Shown here: piece by piece, positions 20,253-30,197 of the stretch
Layout: every line of letters begins with the position of its first letter
Numbering within the stretch: the first letter of the stretch is position 1
Assembly (NCBI GenBank): GCA_049317525.1
Contig: JBMOIC010000010.1
Coordinates: forward strand, 1 to 64,000
Length of the DNA stretch: 64,000 bases
Reading direction: 5' to 3'
Source of the DNA: UBA961 sp049317525
Lineage (GTDB): Bacteria; Bacteroidota; Ignavibacteria; Kapaibacteriales; UBA961
Made by a program: the position numbers and the translations under genes
The notes under the pieces: model-generated
What the model was told of the DNA's origin: nothing
Seen by the model: only the letters and a program-made list of their open reading frames with translations
Database searches by the model: none

Positions 20253-20317
20253 ATAGGAAGTCTGCTAAATCGGAATACACAGCAATAATTGCAGTGTTGT
20301 AGTGAGTTAAAAATATA

Positions 20318-21613
20318 TTACTTGGTAAGGCCACTGACCTTTCCATCCAAAATATTAAGTAATGCTTGTGCAAAATAATCAATTTCAGACTCTGCAATGT
20401 AAATATTGGGAGTAATTCTTAAACCATCAATATTTGCATATTTTAATGGCGTAGAAATGATGCGGTGAGTATTCATTAAATATTCACCTATTTTCTCGTG
20501 ATTAAAGCCTTTAAACATTACTACTATGATGCCACACCATTGCTGATCATCATCTATATTAACTGAAAAAGATACTCTTTTATCTTGCTTAATCTTATCA
20601 ATCCATCGTTTATTCAAGGCTCTTAATCTTTCTGCTTTTCTTTCTACAGTTATTCTTTCATTGAATGCCAAAGCATCGCTAATTGCATTGTGTAAAGCTG
20701 ATTGATGCGTTCCAATTTCTTCGAATTTCTTTATAGAATCATCCATTTCTGTAGGTGCAGCCATCAGAGGCCATATGGAAGATATTTTCTCTTTTTTCAC
20801 ATATAACATGCCTGTACCAATTGGTGCATAAAGCCATTTGTGAAGCGAAGTTGCAAAATAATCACATTGTAAATCTTGTTGTTTGAAAGGTATATGAGCA
20901 AATGAATGAGCGCCATCTACAATAGATTCAATAGAATATTTTTTTGCCATTTCGCAAATTGCTTTTATAGGCATTATTTGCCCTGTGCAAAATGGAATAT
21001 GGGAAACATGAATCACTTTCGTTTTTTTTGTAATTGCTTTTTCTAAAGCATGTACAGCATCCATGGGATCTAATAAAGGCATAGGAATTTCAATTTTTTT
21101 CAAGACAATATTATCTCTTCTTACCCTTTGCTCCCAAGCAGTAATCATCCTAGGATAATCATAGATGGTGGTTAATACTTCATCACCAGCCGATAAACTC
21201 ATTCCTAATTGAATATTTTGTAAACTTTCACTGGCATTTCTGGTAATAGCAATTTCTGATACTTGTGTACCAAACATATCTGCTAAACCTTCTCGCACCC
21301 TTTCTACACCTGGTTCTAATTGTTGCCAAAGATTTCTTGCTGGGGCTAAATTTGCATAATCAATAGCCTTATGAAGAGAATCAATAACAGATTTTGGGCT
21401 AGGACTAACACCACCATTATTAAGGTTAATCATGGTTCTATCCATAGAATATTCAGTTCTAATTGCTTGCCAAAAATCGGCATTATAATCAGGTTGAATA
21501 AGCTCTATTGGATTAGGATATGCATGTACATTGTGAAATGTAGTAAATGGTAAAATCGCTAAGGCACCGGCTGATTTTAACAATGTTCTTCTGGAATTTA
21601 TTGTGTTTTTCAT
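20318..21613 (-). CDS. Tat-exported class V aminotransferase-fold PLP enzyme
   Basis: A 431-residue fold-type I PLP enzyme resembling isopenicillin N epimerase and other class V aminotransferase-fold proteins. The N-terminus NSRRTLLKSAG, followed by a hydrophobic stretch and a VHA cleavage site near residue 31, is a twin-arginine signal (Arg8-Arg9). The PLP-binding residues are visible: Asp233 and His236 in VDGAHSFAH, and the Schiff-base Lys259 in ATSLHKWLY. The reaction (epimerisation, desulfuration or transamination) cannot be assigned. Export through Tat would allow folding with PLP in the cytoplasm first. It is the first gene of the minus-strand run and divergent from the S66 peptidase, itself a Tat substrate. 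Confidence 0.85.
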   Translation of the reverse strand: MKNTINSRRTLLKSAGALAILPFTTFHNVHAYPNPIELIQPDYNADFWQAIRTEYSMDRTMINLNNGGVSPSPKSVIDSLHKAIDYANLAPARNLWQQLEPGVERVREGLADMFGTQVSEIAITRNASESLQNIQLGMSLSAGDEVLTTIYDYPRMITAWEQRVRRDNIVLKKIEIPMPLLDPMDAVHALEKAITKKTKVIHVSHIPFCTGQIMPIKAICEMAKKYSIESIVDGAHSFAHIPFKQQDLQCDYFATSLHKWLYAPIGTGMLYVKKEKISSIWPLMAAPTEMDDSIKKFEEIGTHQSALHNAISDALAFNERITVERKAERLRALNKRWIDKIKQDKRVSFSVNIDDDQQWCGIIVVMFKGFNHEKIGEYLMNTHRIISTPLKYANIDGLRITPNIYIAESEIDYFAQALLNILDGKVSGLTK

Positions 21614-21784
21614 TGATGTGAGAATAGAATACAGTTCAATACACTATACAATTTCATATAAATACACGTTTTCAATTGAACAAGTTAGCTATATAGATTT
21701 GATTCTTTGGCAAAGTATTTACACACATAGCTAATTTCTTTAAATTCTACCATATTATGATAGTATTAGATAGAATTCATTTAG

Positions 21785-21806
21785 TATTTTTGTATCCGTT
21801 GGATAC
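21785..21806 (+). promoter_or_regulatory. Candidate promoter with overlapping inverted repeat before the S66 peptidase
   Basis: TATTTTTG at 21785-21792 fits TAnnTTTG. It is followed directly by the inverted repeat GTATCC-GTT-GGATAC (21792-21806), which would sit at the transcription start. The repeat could be an operator or a small 5' hairpin. It lies in the 277-nt divergent gap between the aminotransferase and the peptidase; nothing else is evident in that gap. Confidence 0.4.
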
Positions 21807-21890
21807 CGACGGCATGAATTTTGCGATTAGTACTAATTATTGTATTCTTTATGTTGTTTCTCGGTTTTTCACATTTTGAAGTTGATACGA

Positions 21891-23033
21891 ATGAAAAGAA
21901 GAAATTTTCTTGGAGCATGTGGCATTGGGCTAGGAGCCGGCATTATTAACTCTGCTAATTCATTAGCAAAGGCTGATAATAAGGTAGAATCTTTCCCTAA
22001 GTTTTCTGCTGAAGCCGTTCTTGCTTCAGAGGAATTGCATGCAAAAGGTTTCAGCGCTTCATTATTACCACCTGCCTTAAAAAAGGGATCAACAATAGGC
22101 ATCACAGCACCAGCAAGCGGAGTTGATAATGGAGAACTCCAAGAAGGCATTTCACTGTTAAAAGCTAATGGTTTTAATATAGTAATAGGTAATACTATTA
22201 CACGAAAATATGGCTATTTATCTGCACCAGATGCAGAACGTGCATCTGAGTTCATGGAGTTTATCGAAAGAAAGGATATTGATTGTATTTTATGTGCTAG
22301 AGGTGGATACGGAGTAATGCGCATTCTACCCATGCTAGATTTTTCAATGATACAACAAAATCCAAAAATTATTATTGGTTATAGCGATATCACTGCATTA
22401 TTAGTTGCTATAAATAGATTGAGTAATCTTGTCACATTTCATGGGCCTGTAGCGTCCTCTACTTTTGATCCATTTACTGTTGATTATTTTAATAAAACAT
22501 TATGCTCAAATCAATTAATTCAACAAGATGCAATTTCTAAAGATAATGTAGCTAGTTCTTTTGCGCCGATTACATATTCTGACAGTAAAATAATTACAAT
22601 AAATTCTGGAGTTGCCCGGGGTACTTTAACAGGTGGTAATTTATCGATGATAGTTAGTACTTTAGGTACACCTTATGAAATTGATACTAAAAATGCATTA
22701 TTGTTTTTAGAAGATATTGCAGAGGAACCATATAAAATAGATAGAATGTTAACACAATTATGGCTTGCTGGCAAATTGCAACAATGTACAGGTATCGTTT
22801 TAGGACAATTCAAAAATTGTGAAGCTCAAAGAATCACAGGATTTGAAGTATCATTCTCACTTATACAAGTTCTTGAATCAAGAATTAAATCTTTGGGCAT
22901 CCCTGCTGTGTATGGTTTACCTATTGGGCATGTTAAAAGTAAGATGACATTACCATTAGGAGTTAATGCAGAGCTTAATTCTGTTGATAAAACATTTACA
23001 ATTTTGGAAAGACCCGTAATGCTTGCTTCTTAA
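21891..23033 (+). CDS. Tat-exported S66 LD-carboxypeptidase (LdcA/MccF family)
   Basis: A 380-residue serine peptidase of family S66, which includes LdcA (removing the terminal D-Ala from murein tetrapeptides) and MccF. The S66 triad can be placed at Ser165 (IIGYSDITA), Glu274 (LFLEDIAEEP) and His347 (LPIGHVKSK). The conserved CARGGYGVMR precedes it. The start at 21891 gives MKRRNFLGACGIGLGAG, a twin-arginine signal peptide; a TTG 17 codons upstream would bury it. Export fits a role in periplasmic peptidoglycan trimming, although classical LdcA is cytoplasmic. The gene has its own probable promoter and lies opposite the Tat-exported aminotransferase. Confidence 0.88.
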   Translation: MKRRNFLGACGIGLGAGIINSANSLAKADNKVESFPKFSAEAVLASEELHAKGFSASLLPPALKKGSTIGITAPASGVDNGELQEGISLLKANGFNIVIGNTITRKYGYLSAPDAERASEFMEFIERKDIDCILCARGGYGVMRILPMLDFSMIQQNPKIIIGYSDITALLVAINRLSNLVTFHGPVASSTFDPFTVDYFNKTLCSNQLIQQDAISKDNVASSFAPITYSDSKIITINSGVARGTLTGGNLSMIVSTLGTPYEIDTKNALLFLEDIAEEPYKIDRMLTQLWLAGKLQQCTGIVLGQFKNCEAQRITGFEVSFSLIQVLESRIKSLGIPAVYGLPIGHVKSKMTLPLGVNAELNSVDKTFTILERPVMLAS

Positions 23034-23186
23034 TGAATATTTTGTGACTTATATCATTAGAATGTGTCATTACATTGAAGATTTTTGCATGATAAATCTA
23101 CTTTTTTTTGTTCTAAAACATTAATTTGTTTAGGGCATTTTACTTTGATAATAAATACTATGTGTTATACCAATCGGGAGAATCAT

Positions 23187-26100
23187 ATGATTCGCAGATT
23201 AGGATTCTTTACAATGTTTTTGTTTTTGTTAATAACTGCTTGTTCAGTTCAAACAAAAGCACAAGTTCGATTCAATATTTTTGCACCTGAAACAAAAGCT
23301 TATCCTCAGATAAGAACTTTTTTTCAAACATTAGATAAAGATGATGCTCCATTGGCTGGATTAGATTCTAATGATTTTGATGTATTTGAAAATGGAATTA
23401 GAATTCCAAATTCAGCGCTAATAAAGCGTTGTTCATCTATTGTTGATGGCCCTGCTTTAAGTGTAGTATTGGTTATTGATAAAAGTGGATCGATGTCTGA
23501 ACAAGTTGGCCAAACCCCAGATGATACAAGATTCAAATTTGTTAAGATTGCTTCTAAATTATTTGTTCAGCAATTGAATTTTATTGATCCAACTGCAGTA
23601 GCCATTGTTTCTTTCGATGGCCAATCTTACTTAGAACAAGATTGGACAAATAATCGCAATCAATTGCTTGCTGCTATTGATAAAATAGAATTAGGAACTG
23701 CAACTGCTTATGATCCCCCGCTACTACACAAACAATGGGGCGCAATTAAGCTTTTAAGTGAAAGGCCTACAGAACCAGTAAAAAGAGTCATTATCTTTTT
23801 AACCGATGGAGAGCCTAATAGAAAGCCAACTGTAGATTCTATTCGTAAAGGATTACAAGATAATGGCATCGTTTTTTATGCTATTACAGCATTTACCGGT
23901 ATGAATGCAGATTTAGCAAGATTTGCAAGTGAAACCGGCGGAGAATCTTTCGAAGCAAATTCTCGTGATGCTGCAGCCCAATTACAAGAAATTTATGCTA
24001 AGATTGCTACTAAATTGCAAGCAAAAGAAGTATGCTATCTTCAGTGGAAATCTCCAATGGGTTGTGATGATTCTAGTAGAAAAAGAAAAATTGATATAAC
24101 GCTAAAAAAAGGATATAATATCACCAAATCCTCTGAATATTTAGCCCCAGCTAGTAGTATTCTAAGATTTGACGTAAGCCCACCAATTTTGTCATTTGGA
24201 AATCCTCTTCCAAATACTCCAATAACAAGCTCTGTAACCGTTACAGCTAAAACTGGACAAGTTACTTTAACTAAAGGCAAAGTTACATCTCCAGCAGGTG
24301 CTACATTTAAATTAACTGATTGGGACGGATCTACTCCAATTACGATAGATTCTGGAAAAAGCAGGGTTTTTGCTGTAGAATTTACTCAAGGTAATGTATT
24401 AGATTTTAGACAAGGCACTCTGGAATTAACTGGAACACCATGTAGCCCACCAATTCTTCCTTTGGTAGGAGGAACAGCTAGTGTAATTCTTGTAGACCCA
24501 ATATCTTCCGAAGTAAGATCTACATGTAATGATTTAACTATCTTATGGGCAGGTGTTGATTCTGCGCAAGAAGTTATTATTCAATACAGTTCTGATGATG
24601 GAGCAACATGGAATCTTCTTGCAAATAATGCAACAGGATTGAAATATATATGGTCAGCAGATGAGTTGAAAAAACTAGATACAAAAGGAAAATTCCGTAT
24701 AAAAGTTGGTTTGCCAAGTGCAAAAACATATGTATGGGCTAAACAAATTGGCGGTACATTATCAGATTCATCTGTAAGTATATCTCTTTCATCAGATGGA
24801 TTAAATGCTTTTGTAGGAGGTTCTTTTGTTGGTGTAGGTACTTTCGATACAAATCAGATGTCTAGTGCAGGTGGTTCTCGAGATGGCTTTTATGCTCAAA
24901 TTGATGTTTCTGGCAATGTTGTTTATGTAAAAGGCATTGGTGGAACTTCCGAAGATCAAATCACTGGAATTGCAGCTGGGCCTGGTAAAGTTGCATATAC
25001 AACTGGATGGTATATTGGTGATGCAACTTTTGGAAATCAACCAGGTTTGCAAGGCGCAATATCCAAAACAAAGGCAAGTGATAAATCCAAACGTAATTTC
25101 TTTATGGCCAGAATAGAATCAAATGGCAATATGGTTATGGTTCAGGATTTAGGCCCAAGAGCAAATACTGCAGGAGAAGCATTTGGTGAACAAATTGCAT
25201 ATGATCCATCCGATAAGCATGTATATGCTCAAGGTATGTTCAAAGGAACTTTAGAAACTACAATTGCTGGAGTTCCAGTAAGAATTCAGAATAGAACTAC
25301 TTTATGGCAACCATTTACAGCAATTTTTGATGAAGCAGGTAATTGGCTAGATTTACAACCATCTAAAGTAGTTGGCAAACCGTATACTAAAAATACAGCT
25401 ACAGACAAAGATGGCTGTATTTATGAAACAGGTTCTTTTAATGGAACAATCGTTAAAGATCCAGGTAATAAGCTATTAACATCAGCTGGATTATCTGATG
25501 GGTTTGTTACAAAATTCTGTGGATTACCTCCAAGTTCATCTGCAAGTCAAGTAAGTTTCCCATTGGCAAAAGCTAAATTGTATTCGGTAGATCCAAATCT
25601 ACGTTTCAATATGGGTACTACTGCTGTTGGACAACCTAAAGAACAAACATTAAATACTGGTATTTGTAATGGTGGAAACCTAGATACATTTATTGATAGT
25701 GTTGGTGTGGATAATCCTCAGTTTAGTCTAAAAACAGTGCTTAATGGACGACTCTTCCCAGCTGTTAACTGCGATACTGTTCCTATAGAAGTATTATTCG
25801 ATCCAACTTCTCCAGGTGAACATTGCGCTAAAGTTACTTTTTATGCATCTTGCTCTCCTATAGTATCTATGACAATTTGCGGAATTGGTGTTGAGCCTTG
25901 TACATATACATATACTTCAGACACAGTGTTTGCGAATACTTTGGTAAACGCTAAGTCTCCCATGAAAATTAAAACAGCACTTTGTAATAAAAGTGGGATA
26001 ATTATTGATGGTAAATTAAAATTAGCGGGTACAAATCCTGGAGATTATAAAATTGTAAGTGTCAATCCTGGATATGGCACAGCTTTGCCTTCAAGTGGTG

Positions 26101-27890
26101 ATACTACAATTACAATTCGCCCAGGACAATGTTTAGAACTTGAAGTTGAATTTTCTCCTACAGCAACAGGAAAAAGGACTGCAATTATAGATTTAGGCCT
26201 TCCAGCTGATTGTGGCGCTCCTCGTATTCAATTAAGCGGAGATGGTATTTCTCCATTACAGGCAACAGTATCTAATGGAATTTGGGGCTGTGTACCTGTT
26301 AATGGTAAAGATCAAAAAGTAATTAAAATTAAAAATAATGGTGGTAGCGAAGCAACAATAGAATCAATCACTCTACAAAAGAATGATGGAACATTTACCG
26401 TTATTACTCCAACATTACCAATTTCACCATATAAACTTGGTAGCGGACAAGAATCTAACCTAACAATTGAATTTTCTCCAAAAACCGCAACATTAGGTCT
26501 GTGGGATTCATTATTAGTTAAAGCTTCTGCAGATAATCAAACAATTACAGTTGGTGGAAGACTTCAAGGTGATGGATGTACTGGCACATTAAAAGCAGAT
26601 TCTAATTGCGTTGGAACTACAATAGTTGGTACCAATAATACTAAAGCTGATGCATTAATATTGAATAATACGGGCAATGCGCCTTTGAATGTATCTTCAA
26701 TCACTATTGTTGGATCTACAGAATTTGATAATTTAACTCCAGTTGCACCATTTACAATTCCAGCTGGTGGGAAGCAGATAATGTCTGTAAGGTTTACACC
26801 TCAATTTGTAGGTTATAGAAGCGCAACTGTCAATATTGTACACGATGGACCAAATGGCTCTAGCCAAGCAACTATTTGTGGAGAAGGTTTCTCTGCAGAC
26901 AGTACAGTTAATTTTGGAACTATTTTAGTGTGTGAAACTCCTGGAGCAGTAATTCCTTATCCTAACTTAAGTAGTAATAAAGTGACAATTGATGCTTCTG
27001 TAGAAGGCACAGATAAAGATCAATTTACATTATTACCATCAGGAAGTGTAGATATTGGTGCTGGCTTAACTAATAATTTCTTAATAATGTTTACACCGCA
27101 AAGTGCAGGTACTTTTGCAGCTACAGTAAAGTTAGGTCAAAGAAAAATCAATTTGATTGGCAAGGCTATAACTTCTGGTATGAAAGTATATACTAGCCCT
27201 AATGATTATCAAAAAGTTATTCCAGGAAAAGCGGTCAATTTAATTGTAAAAGCAAAGATTGATTCTGCTATAGGCACAACGAATGTTGATACATTACAAG
27301 TTATTTTAAGCTATAATGCACAAAACTTAGAATATTCTAATAAGTTGATCAGCAAAATTAATGGCTGGACATGGAATGCAGTTAGCAAGCCAAATAATAT
27401 TGTGGTAAGCGGAAAAGGTATCACTTCGATTCCTGGCAAATCTGATGTAGAATTGTTTGAGTTAGAATACAATGCGTATTTGGGTGATACCAATGTATTC
27501 AGTGTCGATGTTCAAGCAACAACTTCTACTCCTTTATCTAAATGCTTAATTATTAATACTGCAGGTTCTTCATTAACATTGGATAAGATTTGCTTCCAAA
27601 ATGGACGCTTTATCCGTGGAAGTGGAATTGGATATGCATTAAAGCAAATTGGCCAATCCCCTGCTGTAGATCAAGCATCAATAGAATATAGCATTGGGAT
27701 TTCAGGACAAACCACAATCGAATTATATAATAGTATGGGACAAAAAGTACATACTTTATTAAATGGAACACTCCAAAGTGGATCATATGAATTATCTTTA
27801 TCTACAGAGTCATTACCATCTGGTATGTATATCTGTGTAATGAAATCAGGTCCATTCCAAGCTCAGCAACAATTGATGATTACCAAGTAA
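23187..27890 (+). CDS. Secreted VWA-domain multidomain protein with T9SS C-terminal sorting domain
   Basis: A 1567-residue surface or secreted protein. It begins with a signal peptide (MIRRLGFFTMFLFLLITAC, possible lipobox or SPI cut at TKA-Q). A von Willebrand A domain follows (about 90-290) with the MIDAS motif Asp98-x-Ser100-x-Ser102. Next come a choice-of-anchor/ASH-type beta domain (about 330-440), a segment with SBBP-like propeller repeats (KGIGGTSEDQITGIAAG), then several ASH-like repeats of about 110 residues, each with paired cysteines. A cohesin-like domain lies near 1350-1470. The last 80 residues are a type A T9SS sorting domain (ELYNSMGQKV, then SLPSGMYICVM). The ATG at 23187 is preferred to a TTG 34 codons upstream. 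Adhesion is likely; the ligand is unknown. Confidence 0.87.
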   Translation: MIRRLGFFTMFLFLLITACSVQTKAQVRFNIFAPETKAYPQIRTFFQTLDKDDAPLAGLDSNDFDVFENGIRIPNSALIKRCSSIVDGPALSVVLVIDKSGSMSEQVGQTPDDTRFKFVKIASKLFVQQLNFIDPTAVAIVSFDGQSYLEQDWTNNRNQLLAAIDKIELGTATAYDPPLLHKQWGAIKLLSERPTEPVKRVIIFLTDGEPNRKPTVDSIRKGLQDNGIVFYAITAFTGMNADLARFASETGGESFEANSRDAAAQLQEIYAKIATKLQAKEVCYLQWKSPMGCDDSSRKRKIDITLKKGYNITKSSEYLAPASSILRFDVSPPILSFGNPLPNTPITSSVTVTAKTGQVTLTKGKVTSPAGATFKLTDWDGSTPITIDSGKSRVFAVEFTQGNVLDFRQGTLELTGTPCSPPILPLVGGTASVILVDPISSEVRSTCNDLTILWAGVDSAQEVIIQYSSDDGATWNLLANNATGLKYIWSADELKKLDTKGKFRIKVGLPSAKTYVWAKQIGGTLSDSSVSISLSSDGLNAFVGGSFVGVGTFDTNQMSSAGGSRDGFYAQIDVSGNVVYVKGIGGTSEDQITGIAAGPGKVAYTTGWYIGDATFGNQPGLQGAISKTKASDKSKRNFFMARIESNGNMVMVQDLGPRANTAGEAFGEQIAYDPSDKHVYAQGMFKGTLETTIAGVPVRIQNRTTLWQPFTAIFDEAGNWLDLQPSKVVGKPYTKNTATDKDGCIYETGSFNGTIVKDPGNKLLTSAGLSDGFVTKFCGLPPSSSASQVSFPLAKAKLYSVDPNLRFNMGTTAVGQPKEQTLNTGICNGGNLDTFIDSVGVDNPQFSLKTVLNGRLFPAVNCDTVPIEVLFDPTSPGEHCAKVTFYASCSPIVSMTICGIGVEPCTYTYTSDTVFANTLVNAKSPMKIKTALCNKSGIIIDGKLKLAGTNPGDYKIVSVNPGYGTALPSSGDTTITIRPGQCLELEVEFSPTATGKRTAIIDLGLPADCGAPRIQLSGDGISPLQATVSNGIWGCVPVNGKDQKVIKIKNNGGSEATIESITLQKNDGTFTVITPTLPISPYKLGSGQESNLTIEFSPKTATLGLWDSLLVKASADNQTITVGGRLQGDGCTGTLKADSNCVGTTIVGTNNTKADALILNNTGNAPLNVSSITIVGSTEFDNLTPVAPFTIPAGGKQIMSVRFTPQFVGYRSATVNIVHDGPNGSSQATICGEGFSADSTVNFGTILVCETPGAVIPYPNLSSNKVTIDASVEGTDKDQFTLLPSGSVDIGAGLTNNFLIMFTPQSAGTFAATVKLGQRKINLIGKAITSGMKVYTSPNDYQKVIPGKAVNLIVKAKIDSAIGTTNVDTLQVILSYNAQNLEYSNKLISKINGWTWNAVSKPNNIVVSGKGITSIPGKSDVELFELEYNAYLGDTNVFSVDVQATTSTPLSKCLIINTAGSSLTLDKICFQNGRFIRGSGIGYALKQIGQSPAVDQASIEYSIGISGQTTIELYNSMGQKVHTLLNGTLQSGSYELSLSTESLPSGMYICVMKSGPFQAQQQLMITK

Positions 27891-27910
27891 TTATTATTGT
27901 ACATATATAA

Positions 27911-27950
27911 AAAAAGGCAGTGAATAACATATTCACTGCCTTTTTCTTTT
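27911..27950. terminator. Bidirectional intrinsic terminator
   Basis: A perfect 16-bp stem (27911-27926 with 27930-27945) with a 3-nt loop has A and T runs at its two sides, so it works on either strand. It sits between the convergent VWA gene (ends 27890) and the HD phosphodiesterase gene (ends 27960). Confidence 0.9.
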
Positions 27951-27959
27951 TATCTCTAT

Positions 27960-30179
27960 TTAACTTTCTTGTATTGGGATCTCTTTATACATCACTCTAT
28001 GATGTCGCATTCCTAGAAGGTTCTTTGCAAAAGACTCTTTTACTTCTTGTATCTCTGCCATCGTAATTGGGCATTCATCAAATTGACCATCTAAAAACCT
28101 ATCTTTAACAATCGAATCTAATATTTCTACGATATCTTCTCTATTATCTGCATTGGCAGCCCTTGCAATAGCTTCGGCAGCATCTGCCAGCATAACAATA
28201 GCTGTTTCTTTAGTTACAGGTTTAGGGCCTGTATATCTATAGTCTTCCATTTTAACAATTGTAGATCCTTCACCAATATTAGACAATTCAATAGCTTTAG
28301 CATAAAAGTGCTTAATAAGCATAGTTCCATGATGCATAGGAATAAAATCTATAATTCTTTGAGGTAATTTATATTCTATCGCTAATTCTATTCCATCTTG
28401 AACATGATCTCTAATGATAGAAGCACTTTTTTTAGGTGCTAATTTATCATGTTTATTATCGATATTTATTTGATTTTCAACATAATATTCCGCTTTTGGA
28501 ATTTTACCTATATCATGAAAATAAGAACCTACTTTGGCTAGAAGTCCATTAGCCCCTATTGCAATCGCAGCACTTTCTGATAATCGTGCAATGGTTAAAG
28601 TATGCTGATATGTACCGGGTGATTTCTCACTCATTTCTACTAATAATGGATGTTCTACATTATCATATTCTTTTAAACGTAAATCTGTTGTAAGATTAAA
28701 AACTCTTTCAATAATATACAAAATACCAAAAGTCAATAAAGGAGAAAAAACTGAGTTAACTCCAGCTACACCCAATTGGAGAAGTGTTTCTGAAATATCA
28801 AGAGTTCTTTCAGCACTAATTGAAATGATTGTAAGAGCAAAACCAAGCATAACAAAGAGAATTGATTGAAATATCTGTGTTCTACTTTTAATATCTCTTA
28901 CACTATAAGCAGCTAGCATACCGCCTATCATCATTGCCAAACCAACAGAATAATCGCTTCCTCTAATACCTGCAATCAACAAAGACATCACAACCGTACT
29001 ATAAAAAGCAGTTCTTGAATCAAATAAAATAGCAATTAGCATCGATAATGCAGGTACTATCACGGCATATTCTAATGGATAACTCGAATTAATGATAATT
29101 GAAAACCAACCTGATAATGAAGCCAGCAACATAATCCCACATAATCCCATTACTTTATAATTATCTTTAAATATATTTGGTCTTATGAAATACAGATACA
29201 AAATCAACATTGAAAAAATTATGAAGGAATGTCCCATACCACCAAGAAAGACAATCCAAGAATAATCTTTTCCTTCGATTATTGATCGATAGCTAGTATA
29301 CGATTGCATTTTAAGCATTGCCATTCTATCGATTCTTTCACCCTTATTGATGATGATATCTCCAGCCTTTACAATTCCTAAGGTTCTTGGTACAGCACTG
29401 ATTTTTACATTTGACAACTCATTTGTAAGAGATTCAGAATACATGAACTTTGCAGGTAGAACTGATATCAACATCTTTACTAGAATAAAGCTTGTTTGTT
29501 CATCAAACTGATTATTAAGAGCTCTTATCAGAATTCGTTTAACAGATGAGGAATCAATTAATTCATGTCTCTGTAATTCAATATCTTGTAAACTATTTTT
29601 CTTAATAATAATACTTTGCCATAAGGAGTCTATTTGAATATTTACATAAGATTTACCTGAATAGACTGAATCTAGTATATTCGATTTATATAAAGCTAGA
29701 ACTTGAAGGAACTTCTCTTTGGTATTAGGATCAATTTTTTGGAATTTTTGATATATATCAGAGGATACATTGGCTTTAATCACATTATTATTATTTGATT
29801 TTAGCAAGGATTCTTCAAGGAGAATAAGATTAGAATCTGCTTTTTGTCTACTTACTTTATTATCGACAAATACCGGGCTTGAATGCTCTTTTATAAATTG
29901 AATTTCAGCATTAATTTCTTGTAAAGGCTTATTAATTGCAAAAGGATATTCAGCTTTTACAGTTTCATTCATCCAAAGAATACCATCAGACACTTTCTTT
30001 ATATCAGAAGATCCATCTTCGAAATTTTGATGATGGGGAAATAATAATCCAACAAGTATAATAGATATGCACAATATTGAATACTTAACAATATGTGAAT
30101 TTCTAAGAGAGATTTCAGGCGTTTGTTCTTGAGCTTCTGTATTTTTTAATTGCTCAAATAAGGTTTTTTGTTTAGCCAT
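27960..30179 (-). CDS. pgpH: 7TM-HD phosphodiesterase (PgpH-like)
   Basis: A 739-residue membrane protein of the 7TMR-HD family; Listeria PgpH hydrolyses cyclic di-AMP. The first helix (about 33-48) is followed by an extracytoplasmic domain (about 50-300), then seven helices (about 305-490). The cytoplasmic HD domain (about 505-700) carries His526, the HD pair His555-Asp556 in FHDIGK, the later RDHVQDG and PMHHGT. All metal-binding positions look intact, so it should be active. Whether this organism makes cyclic di-AMP cannot be seen here. It follows an unknown exported-protein gene by 18 nt, and convergent transcription is separated by a strong terminator. Confidence 0.9.
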   Translation of the reverse strand: MAKQKTLFEQLKNTEAQEQTPEISLRNSHIVKYSILCISIILVGLLFPHHQNFEDGSSDIKKVSDGILWMNETVKAEYPFAINKPLQEINAEIQFIKEHSSPVFVDNKVSRQKADSNLILLEESLLKSNNNNVIKANVSSDIYQKFQKIDPNTKEKFLQVLALYKSNILDSVYSGKSYVNIQIDSLWQSIIIKKNSLQDIELQRHELIDSSSVKRILIRALNNQFDEQTSFILVKMLISVLPAKFMYSESLTNELSNVKISAVPRTLGIVKAGDIIINKGERIDRMAMLKMQSYTSYRSIIEGKDYSWIVFLGGMGHSFIIFSMLILYLYFIRPNIFKDNYKVMGLCGIMLLASLSGWFSIIINSSYPLEYAVIVPALSMLIAILFDSRTAFYSTVVMSLLIAGIRGSDYSVGLAMMIGGMLAAYSVRDIKSRTQIFQSILFVMLGFALTIISISAERTLDISETLLQLGVAGVNSVFSPLLTFGILYIIERVFNLTTDLRLKEYDNVEHPLLVEMSEKSPGTYQHTLTIARLSESAAIAIGANGLLAKVGSYFHDIGKIPKAEYYVENQINIDNKHDKLAPKKSASIIRDHVQDGIELAIEYKLPQRIIDFIPMHHGTMLIKHFYAKAIELSNIGEGSTIVKMEDYRYTGPKPVTKETAIVMLADAAEAIARAANADNREDIVEILDSIVKDRFLDGQFDECPITMAEIQEVKESFAKNLLGMRHHRVMYKEIPIQES

Positions 30180-30197
30180 AATAATCTGTTATTCTTT

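Noticed and set aside
19250..20317. yybP-ykoY manganese riboswitch expected before a TerC/Alx gene
   Set aside because: The gap upstream of terC is only 65 nt and shows no conserved riboswitch structure.
23187..27890. Lipoprotein assignment for the VWA protein from LITAC near residue 19
   Set aside because: A type I cleavage site (TKA-Q) follows closely, and T9SS cargo proteins normally use signal peptidase I, so the cysteine alone is not enough.
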